DNA of 11,384 nt from Planctomycetota bacterium. GTDB taxonomy: Bacteria > Planctomycetota > UBA1135. The notes under the pieces were generated by a model. It searched no databases and was not told where the DNA came from. It was given only the letters and a program-made list of their open reading frames with translations. Every line of letters starts with the position of its first letter. Positions within the stretch are counted from its first letter, which is position 1. The position numbers were made by a program, and so were the translations under genes. Below are positions 6,145-11,384 of the stretch, piece after piece. Where the stretch lies: the NCBI GenBank assembly GCA_022447335.1, contig JAKVCF010000072.1, positions 1-11,384 on the forward strand. The letters are read 5' to 3'.

Positions 6145-8804
6145 ATATCGACGATGAGTTCCTTGTCATTGTGGGGGGTTGCCCGCACACCTTCGACGAG
6201 AATCTCGCGCCCGGTTCCTAGTTCGCCGATGCGCAGGTCGTACTTGCCTTCTTCGGGGACAGGTGCGCGGAATCGCTGCCCCTGTATCCGGTAGGTATAG
6301 ATCACTTCGTCGCTGAAGCTGTCGATAACCTGCAGAACTGGATCGCGCATGCCAGAGATTCGTAACTCGGGCAAGTAGGCTTTGTTGCGACGGCCGCCAT
6401 TCAGCAGCTGCGGTATTTCAAAAGGCCAGCCGGTGTACTGCGGACCGGCAACCGGATCGGCCCAGCGCGGCCAGCATTCAAAAGTCACCTTACGGCCCGC
6501 TTTCTTGAACCTGACTGTTCCCCAGCCGGGCATCTGATCGTGCAGTGCGGCGGGATGCTGACCGGTTGGCCCCGGGTTGGTGTGGGCATAAACCGTGACG
6601 TGGTTACCTAGACCATCGAGATAGCTGCCGGTGTGGGGTAGCGGTTCGGCGTTATTCAGTGGAATGATCGGTGGACCTTGAGGTCGCCAGGCCCGCGCAT
6701 AGAAGTTGGCAATCGCAGGCACGACAAAACTGAAACCAGCGTCTTCCCAAGTGTCAATGCCATGGTGTGCAACCGTAGATAGGTGCTGGTCACCGCCGAT
6801 CATGACCGCGAAGGCACGGCGAATTTCGCGCAGAGCCGCATTGCGACCAGACTGTGGCCATCCATTCGAATCAAGATCAATGCGCAGATAGTCTTGATGG
6901 CTTCCGTGGTGCGTGGCGAGTCCCGCGAAGACACTAGCCGAAAGCGTGGCTTTGAATTCAGCGCCACTCCAGTCCGAAGCCCAGTGCTTAAGGAAGCGCA
7001 GTTGCTCAGCGCCCAGAAGTTCGGCTCCTTCTACGTCGGCAGCGACCGGGTCAAACTTGGGATCGGTGATGTGATCCGGGCGAGGGCCATTGTGCTCAAC
7101 TAGGCCAGCGGGCCCGGACTTGAACTTGCGGTCCTCCAGTATCGCGAAGCTTACCCCACCATAAACTAGATCGGTGTAGTAGCTCGTGATGCCCTGGTCG
7201 AGTGGTGCTGTCGACCATGGGTCCGGCAGGTGTGCCGTTTGAGTGCGCTCGACCATGCGTACAAAATCTGCAGGCATGACGTATCCACCCTGATTGTCGC
7301 GTTTGGCGGAGCGGCCGCTAGCGCCCCATAAGTTGCCTTGATAGACGTCGTGGTCATCCGGAATCGTGACGCAGGGTCGGTCACGCGCTAGATCACCGAA
7401 TGCCCAGTACCAGAGTGACCATTTATAGTGATAATCGAGGTAGGGTTGACCACGATCAGGAAAGGTCGGCGAAGCACCCTCGTAGATCTGGTCGCCAGCG
7501 AAGAAGAGTATGTCAGGGTTTTGGCGCTCGAGCTTATCCGTTAGATCTACGTGCGGGAACCACAGGTTTTCGTGTGAGAAGGCGTAGCCATCGCGGCCGA
7601 AGCCGTGTTTGTTGTTGTGATTACAGGAGAGTGCGGCCAACACAGTTTCTGGTTCGTCGACCGGGTCAGTTCGGACGGTGCCTTCCCAGGCCCAGTCCTT
7701 GTCGTCCCACTGGAAGCGCATGCGATATCGCTCAGGTTGCGTGGAATCCCAATCGTCGATATGAAAGTGAGCCGTCCATCCCGGGCTGACAATCTTGGCA
7801 GTTTCGACGGTTTCCCAGATGCCGGATTGGAGCAATTGCAGTTCGACGGGCTTACTGAGGTCTTCTTCCGAAAGCGGTGGCAATTGAGCTGTCATCTTGA
7901 GCACGCCGCGGGAAAGAGTGTGTTGTGCGCCAAGGATGGGGCCGAATTGATTGTTGCTGTTTTCGGTGAGACGGAAGCCAGCGCCGCGGAAGTGTGAGAA
8001 CCAAAAGCTTGGTTTAGATTTTTCCCCGCGTGCGGAAGGTTGATGCGCGAAGAGCGCGATGTTGCCGACCAGTGCAGATGTAGGGATCGCTATGGCGTCG
8101 ACTCGCGCGAGCGGTTCGACGTCTTCGTCGATTTCTAGATCGATATCAAGGTCAAGCGTACCTACATCAAAGGCTTCAACGCTGAGGTTTACCGTAGATA
8201 GGTCGTTCTTGTTTGCTTGGATGCGCACGCGCAAATCGATCGATTTGAGCGCAGGTAGTGTCTGCATGGATTGGCAGTTTGGTAAGACGATCCCGCCGCC
8301 TTGGGTCCAGAAGTCGCGCAGGAAAAGGCGGCCGGTGTGGTCGACCCCGGCAAGGATGCCTCCTTCCGGGCCCGGCGCTGACTGCACAAGCGAGGCCGCG
8401 CGGTAGTCCAGGTCAGCGGCACCGGCCCCGAGTAAAAATCCGCCGAGCGCACCGTCATCTCCAGGCTGGCCTGTGAGGCCCATACGTACGCGCAGTTCGG
8501 CCGATGTATCTGAGTCGGTGAGTTGATGATCTAGTAAATGCAAGGTGCGCCATGCCAAGCGATTACCAATGCACTCGATGCGCCCGTCGCGCACGCGCCA
8601 ATCCTGCAAGCGGTTGGCCCAGTAGGAGGGGCCTATCCAGGTGCGGTCTGTTTGCGTAGTCCAGTCGCTTTCGAATCGAGCGGCTTTATCAGGTGTTAAT
8701 GCTGAAAGGTCCACTGAGATATCAATCGGTGGCGGGACCTTGGCACAGGAGCTGAGCAGGGCGAAAGAGAACAGTAGGCAGAAACGCACGGTAGATGGGC
8801 GCAT
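6141..8804 (-). CDS. PhoD-like metallophosphoesterase lipoprotein with large N-terminal accessory domain
   Basis: An 887-residue protein. The N-terminus MRPSTVRFCLLFSFALLSSC is a lipoprotein signal (Cys20). The PhoD-like phosphatase core lies at about 385-700 and shows LSCNHN (392-397; Cys394 is in the place of the conserved metal-ligand Cys), FAGDQIYEG (435-443), IPDDHDVYQGN (481-491), HHGSHQDY (632-639) and IGGDQHLSTVAHHG (669-682). The family hydrolyses phosphomonoesters and phosphodiesters with Fe/Ca. At 887 residues it is longer than classical PhoD (about 500-600). The extra N-terminal part (about 40-280) has a concanavalin/LamG- or DUF1080-like look (LQDWRVRDGRIECIG, GGFLLGAGAADLDYRAA). 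A beta-sandwich-like stretch follows (about 285-380), and there is a beta-rich C-terminus (about 760-887). The accessory domain may bind a polymer. There is no Shine-Dalgarno sequence before the ATG. The gene is divergent from the sulfatase with a 42-base gap and convergent with the fucosidase. The true substrate, phosphate ester or other, is unknown. Confidence 0.87.
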   Translation of the reverse strand: MRPSTVRFCLLFSFALLSSCAKVPPPIDISVDLSALTPDKAARFESDWTTQTDRTWIGPSYWANRLQDWRVRDGRIECIGNRLAWRTLHLLDHQLTDSDTSAELRVRMGLTGQPGDDGALGGFLLGAGAADLDYRAASLVQSAPGPEGGILAGVDHTGRLFLRDFWTQGGGIVLPNCQSMQTLPALKSIDLRVRIQANKNDLSTVNLSVEAFDVGTLDLDIDLEIDEDVEPLARVDAIAIPTSALVGNIALFAHQPSARGEKSKPSFWFSHFRGAGFRLTENSNNQFGPILGAQHTLSRGVLKMTAQLPPLSEEDLSKPVELQLLQSGIWETVETAKIVSPGWTAHFHIDDWDSTQPERYRMRFQWDDKDWAWEGTVRTDPVDEPETVLAALSCNHNNKHGFGRDGYAFSHENLWFPHVDLTDKLERQNPDILFFAGDQIYEGASPTFPDRGQPYLDYHYKWSLWYWAFGDLARDRPCVTIPDDHDVYQGNLWGASGRSAKRDNQGGYVMPADFVRMVERTQTAHLPDPWSTAPLDQGITSYYTDLVYGGVSFAILEDRKFKSGPAGLVEHNGPRPDHITDPKFDPVAADVEGAELLGAEQLRFLKHWASDWSGAEFKATLSASVFAGLATHHGSHQDYLRIDLDSNGWPQSGRNAALREIRRAFAVMIGGDQHLSTVAHHGIDTWEDAGFSFVVPAIANFYARAWRPQGPPIIPLNNAEPLPHTGSYLDGLGNHVTVYAHTNPGPTGQHPAALHDQMPGWGTVRFKKAGRKVTFECWPRWADPVAGPQYTGWPFEIPQLLNGGRRNKAYLPELRISGMRDPVLQVIDSFSDEVIYTYRIQGQRFRAPVPEEGKYDLRIGELGTGREILVEGVRATPHNDKELIVDI

Positions 8805-8846
8805 GGACAGGGTCTGCGCGCGGGGAGGTTCTAGGATAGTGCCTTA
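8805..8846. promoter_or_regulatory. Compact divergent promoter between the PhoD and sulfatase genes, overlapping -10 boxes
   Basis: Only 42 bases separate the two start codons. The sequence CTAGGATAG (8831-8839) reads TAGGAT (8832-8837) on the plus strand and TATCCT (8833-8838) on the minus strand, so the two -10 candidates are nearly the same bases. The plus-strand -10 ends 9 bases before the sulfatase ATG (a nearly leaderless transcript). The minus-strand one would leave a leader of roughly 20 bases for the PhoD gene. A plus-strand TGGACA (8804-8809) resembles a -35 but is 22 bases away, too far for a standard promoter. The AGGA in the same element could instead serve as a Shine-Dalgarno sequence for the sulfatase with 10-base spacing. 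Confidence 0.35.
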
Positions 8847-10346
8847 ATGTCCGGTCATTCTCCAATCACTACCTGTCTTATTCTGGCGACCACACTGTCC
8901 TGTACTGCGCACGAAGGGCATACGACAGTCGATCTGACGGCATTGAGGCCAAATATTTTGTTCATCCTTGCGGATGACATGGGCTTGGGCGATATCGCTG
9001 CTTATAACCCAAAGACCAAGGTGCCAACTCCGCACCTGACCTCGTTAGCTCGTGAGGGCGCACGCTTTACCGATGCGCACTCTCCTTCGGCTGTCTGTAC
9101 GCCGACTCGCTATGGGATTTTGACTGGACGCTATAGCTGGCGTGTGCTCGAACGCGGAGTACTTTGGGGGCGATCAGCGTGCATGCTCGACGAGGCGCAG
9201 TTAACGCTGCCTGAAATGTTGCAGGCAGCCGGCTATGCCACGGGCGCGATTGGCAAGTGGCATTTGGGGTTGGGGTCAGATGAACAAACCAACTACGAGA
9301 AAAAACTGGCGCCGGGTCCGCTCGAGCACGGCTTCGACAGCTTCTTCGGGATCCCAGCCAGTCTGGATATGCAGCCTTACTGCTTCGTGCGAGATCATGC
9401 GCCTACGGCACCAATCATTGGGACGATTGAAGGTAGTCAGCAGGCGCGCAACGGTGGAGGAGGATTTTGGCGTGCAGGGCTGATTGCTGAGGACTTCGCG
9501 CACGATCAGGTGCAGCCCCGCTTGATCGAAGAAGCGGTGAGTTGGATTGATGAGCGTGCTTCCGAGCAGGGCACACCTTTCTTTCTGTACCTGCCGTTGG
9601 CCGCTCCACATACGCCTTGGCTTCCTGCAGTGGAGTTCCGTGGCCGTAGCGAGGCTGGAGTCTACGGTGACTTTACGACGATGGTCGATGCCGGGGTGGG
9701 CGAGGTACTAGATGCTCTCAAGCGCCATGGCCTGGATAACAACACGATCGTAATCTTTACCTCCGATAACGGTGCGCACTGGACGCCAGGAGATATTGGC
9801 AAGTTCGGTCATTTTGCCAATGGTGCGGTACGGGGGCAGAAGGCCGATATTCATGAGGGGGGGCACCGTGTGCCGATGATCGTGCGTTGGCCGGGTCATG
9901 TGCCAGCAGATTCTGTGCGCCCAGAGTTGTTCGGCTTGAATGACTGGATGGCGACTTTCGCGGCGATACTCAATCTTGAGCTACCTGTCGATGCCGCTGA
10001 AGATAGCTTCGATCAGTCGGTGGTCTTCGCCACTGGGGTTCGCTCAAACGAGGTTGTCACCTCGCCTGCGCGCGAGGAACTAGTGCACCATTCATTGAAT
10101 GGAGTCTTTGCGTTGCGGTCTGGCAAGTGGAAGCTGATCGAGGGCCTAGGTTCGGGTGGATTCACTGCCCCGAATCGAATTGAGCCCGAGCAAGGGCAAT
10201 TGCCTTATCAGCTTTACGACCTTGAGCTAGATCCGCGCGAAACAGTCAATTTGGCTGTGGAAATGCCCGGAGTGGTTGATGAGCTAGCCACTCGGTTGGA
10301 CGAGATGCGCCGCGCTGGACGCACCCGCTCTAGCTCGGGGGATTAG
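8847..10346 (+). CDS. Secreted type I sulfatase (formylglycine-dependent, arylsulfatase family S1)
   Basis: A 499-residue enzyme that removes sulfate esters. The ATG at 8847 is the only start possible near the 5' end: an in-frame TAG lies at 8832-8834 with no alternative start codon between. The N-terminus (MSGHSPITTCLILATTLSC) is hydrophobic and ends in a lipobox-like TLSC (Cys19), but it has no Lys or Arg, which is unusual for a signal peptide. The catalytic motif CTPTR (84-88) sits in AVCTPTRYGILTGRY, where Cys84 would be oxidised to formylglycine by an FGE-type enzyme encoded elsewhere. Other active-site motifs are NILFILADDMG (36-46, metal-binding Asp43/Asp44), GKWHLG (136-141), PHTPW (254-258), SDNG (306-309) and GQKADIHEGG (330-339). 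The C-terminal subdomain (about 410-490) has the usual GKWKLI and LYDLELDPRETVNLA motifs. The sequence does not give the sulfatase subfamily. The nearby GH29 fucosidase points to a sulfated fucan or similar glycan. Confidence 0.93.
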   Translation: MSGHSPITTCLILATTLSCTAHEGHTTVDLTALRPNILFILADDMGLGDIAAYNPKTKVPTPHLTSLAREGARFTDAHSPSAVCTPTRYGILTGRYSWRVLERGVLWGRSACMLDEAQLTLPEMLQAAGYATGAIGKWHLGLGSDEQTNYEKKLAPGPLEHGFDSFFGIPASLDMQPYCFVRDHAPTAPIIGTIEGSQQARNGGGGFWRAGLIAEDFAHDQVQPRLIEEAVSWIDERASEQGTPFFLYLPLAAPHTPWLPAVEFRGRSEAGVYGDFTTMVDAGVGEVLDALKRHGLDNNTIVIFTSDNGAHWTPGDIGKFGHFANGAVRGQKADIHEGGHRVPMIVRWPGHVPADSVRPELFGLNDWMATFAAILNLELPVDAAEDSFDQSVVFATGVRSNEVVTSPAREELVHHSLNGVFALRSGKWKLIEGLGSGGFTAPNRIEPEQGQLPYQLYDLELDPRETVNLAVEMPGVVDELATRLDEMRRAGRTRSSSGD

Positions 10347-10400
10347 CAAAGATGGATCTACGGTCCCACGGCGCCGGGTACTTCGCGGACTAATCTTTGC
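10346..10400. terminator. Weak dyad across the convergent sulfatase and trmJ 3' ends
   Basis: GCAAAGAT (10346-10353) and ATCTTTGC (10393-10400) form an 8-bp inverted repeat. An inner GTCC/GGAC pairing (10363-10366 with 10387-10390) and a CGGCGCCG palindrome (10369-10376) lie between the arms. The dyad spans the 43-base gap between two convergent stop codons, where a bidirectional terminator would be expected. The loop is long and there is no T run on either side, so this is a weak call. Confidence 0.25.
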
Positions 10401-11202
10401 CGTTCGTATCCTCGCGCCGCCAGCGTACGTGGCGCAAGGCGCGGTCGAGGATGCGGAGGTCTCTCGTTTCGATCGGCAGGCGCGCCAAGCGGCGCAGCGT
10501 GGCTGAGAGCTCTTCCGGATCATCACGTATGCCGAGATCTTGTAGATCCGATCCGACTGACTCAAGGAAGCGCATGCGATCAGCCTGACTGGAAATGACG
10601 GGTCCGGCCGTAGCTGGATTGCTGGGGCCAGTGCCGGGTGGGGTGGGCATGCGCGTGCCGCCCGCCCATTGTCGCCAGGCATATCCCGCAACTGCAATTG
10701 CGTGAGAGAGATTAAGCGATCCGAGGCAGGTGGTTGGGATCGAGACCAGTAGATGACAGCGGTCGACCTCGTTCGATTCGAGTCCGCGATCTTCGCGTCC
10801 GAATACTAATGCAGGTTGAGCGTTGGGGCCAAAGCAGTTCAGTTCGGGTTGCCAGTCGTCGAGCGAGATGGGTGCGCGCTTCTTGCCCGCACGTGCGGTG
10901 AATCCAACCAAGTGGGAGCAGCCTTCACTAGCCTCTTCCCAGCTGTGAACTGCGTGGAACGAAGCGAGTCGATTTTTTGCCGAGCTGCCGGTGCGCTTTG
11001 CCTTGGAATGTTCCCACGAGCAACCGCCCAGTACCCGCACTTCACCGAAGCCGAAATTGTCAGCGATTCGAGCAACAAATCCGAGGTTGGCAGGGTTCTG
11101 CGGCTCAACGAGCACGATGACGGGGGGAGATGGCTGCATGGGCTTAAGTGCGGCACACATTACATCAGCCTCGATTCGGTCTAATGTGCGATATAGTCGC
11201 AT
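10390..11202 (-). CDS. trmJ: tRNA (cytidine/uridine-32 2'-O)-methyltransferase, SPOUT superfamily (TrmJ)
   Basis: The frame encodes up to 270 residues. The SpoU/TrmH knot-fold motifs are clear: VLVEPQNPANLGFVARI (30-46), LVFGREDRGLESNEV (132-146) and SIPTTCLGSLNLSHAIAVAGYA (154-175). The C-terminal part (about 206-262; DRMRFLESVGSDLQDLG, then LRRLARL, ETRDLRILDRALRHV) matches the TrmJ-specific extension seen in E. coli TrmJ, which separates it from TrmH and TrmL. TrmJ methylates the 2'-OH of nucleotide 32 in tRNA anticodon loops using SAM. The start is uncertain. The first ATG is 11202; the ATG at 11160 (256 aa) has a GAGG Shine-Dalgarno (11169-11172) 8 bases upstream and a possible promoter (GTGATG 11213-11218, TATATC 11190-11195, 17-base spacing). 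The ATG at 11139 (249 aa) best matches the usual family N-terminus but has no ribosome site. I favour 11160. It is divergent from tRNA-Asn. Confidence 0.9.
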   Translation of the reverse strand: MRLYRTLDRIEADVMCAALKPMQPSPPVIVLVEPQNPANLGFVARIADNFGFGEVRVLGGCSWEHSKAKRTGSSAKNRLASFHAVHSWEEASEGCSHLVGFTARAGKKRAPISLDDWQPELNCFGPNAQPALVFGREDRGLESNEVDRCHLLVSIPTTCLGSLNLSHAIAVAGYAWRQWAGGTRMPTPPGTGPSNPATAGPVISSQADRMRFLESVGSDLQDLGIRDDPEELSATLRRLARLPIETRDLRILDRALRHVRWRREDTNGKD

Positions 11203-11239
11203 GTCATTTCCGCATCACTTTGTGCGCGGAGGAAAGCGG

Positions 11240-11268
11240 CTGGCAGCCTCCGATGCCGGGTGTATACT
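11240..11268 (+). promoter_or_regulatory. Sigma-70-type promoter of the tRNA-Asn gene
   Basis: The -35-like CTGGCA (11240-11245; four of six consensus bases) and -10 TATACT (11263-11268; five of six) are separated by exactly 17 bases. The GC-rich sequence GCGGCCC follows before the tRNA, resembling the stringent-type discriminator of stable-RNA promoters. Transcription would start a few bases before the mature tRNA 5' end at 11280. Confidence 0.6.
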
Positions 11269-11279
11269 TAGCGGCCCAT

Positions 11280-11355
11280 TCCTCGATAGCTCAGTTGGTA
11301 GAGCAGCTGACTGTTAATCAGCGGGTCACAGGTTCGAGCCCTGTTCGAGGAGCCA
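11280..11355 (+). tRNA. tRNA-Asn (anticodon GTT), CCA encoded
   Basis: A 76-base cloverleaf. The 7-bp acceptor stem TCCTCGA (11280-11286) pairs with TCGAGGA (11345-11351), followed by discriminator G (11352) and an encoded CCA (11353-11355). The D arm contains AGCTCAGTTGGTAGAGC. The anticodon stem GCTGA/TCAGC (11306-11310, 11318-11322) encloses loop CTGTTAA with anticodon GTT at 11313-11315. The T arm has the standard GGTTCGAGCC. Nucleotide 32 is C (11311), the position that TrmJ methylates. After the gene, a T run lies near the window end (11375-11380); any terminator hairpin would be outside the window. Confidence 0.97.
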
Positions 11356-11384
11356 ATCACGCCCTGTCCTCCTCTTTTTGGGGG

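Noticed and set aside
7400..7997. Two plus-strand frames of about 130 codons within the PhoD gene
   Set aside because: Both are antisense to the conserved PhoD core motifs and have low-complexity Arg-rich compositions typical of shadow frames.
10284..10697. 137-codon minus-strand frame across the sulfatase and trmJ 3' ends
   Set aside because: It overlaps the C-terminal TrmJ-specific region in a different frame and has no recognisable motif.
1..11384. CRISPR array, transposase, prophage or integration site next to the tRNA
   Set aside because: No regularly spaced repeats, no transposase or integrase motifs, and no duplicated tRNA 3' end were seen in the window.

Overview
The window is bacterial chromosomal DNA, GC-rich by eye, from a Gram-negative (diderm) organism. 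It encodes a predicted outer-membrane beta-barrel, several predicted lipoproteins and secreted proteins, and a tRNA with its CCA end in the DNA. The secreted sulfatase, fucosidase and PhoD combination is common in marine polysaccharide degraders (Planctomycetota, Verrucomicrobiota, some Gammaproteobacteria), but the sequence alone does not decide the phylum. Coding is dense: nine protein genes and one tRNA, with no gene-free stretch above about 130 bases.

Region A (about 79-4583, all minus strand) is a probable five-gene transcription unit. In order of transcription it holds a sodium:alanine/glycine-type symporter with a cleavable-looking N-terminus, a secreted beta-propeller-like protein with a Cys-Asp-Cys-Cys motif, a small secreted Cys/His-rich protein, a lipoprotein with a heavy-metal-associated (HMA) domain, and an outer-membrane beta-barrel. 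The unit ends at a perfect 11-bp hairpin. Four consecutive envelope proteins, three of them with clustered thiol ligands, suggest an envelope metal-handling system, most likely for copper. This is the best candidate for an under-described system here.

Region B (4699-10346) holds three secreted hydrolases: a GH29 alpha-L-fucosidase lipoprotein (+), a large PhoD-family metallophosphoesterase lipoprotein with an N-terminal accessory domain (-), and a type I sulfatase with the formylglycine motif (+). Fucosidase and sulfatase fit the breakdown of a sulfated fucose-containing glycan. The PhoD protein could act on phosphate esters of the same or other material. There is no SusC/SusD pair and no TonB receptor.

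Region C (10390-11355) is housekeeping: a TrmJ-type tRNA 2'-O-methyltransferase (-), divergent from a tRNA-Asn(GTT) gene with a well-formed promoter.

Gene arrangement is compact. There is a 4-base GTGA start/stop overlap, a 2-base gap, a pair of convergent genes whose stop codons share the same CTAG, and a 42-base divergent promoter gap. Several start codons lack a Shine-Dalgarno sequence and instead have a TAnnnT hexamer 6-9 bases upstream, as expected for leaderless transcripts.
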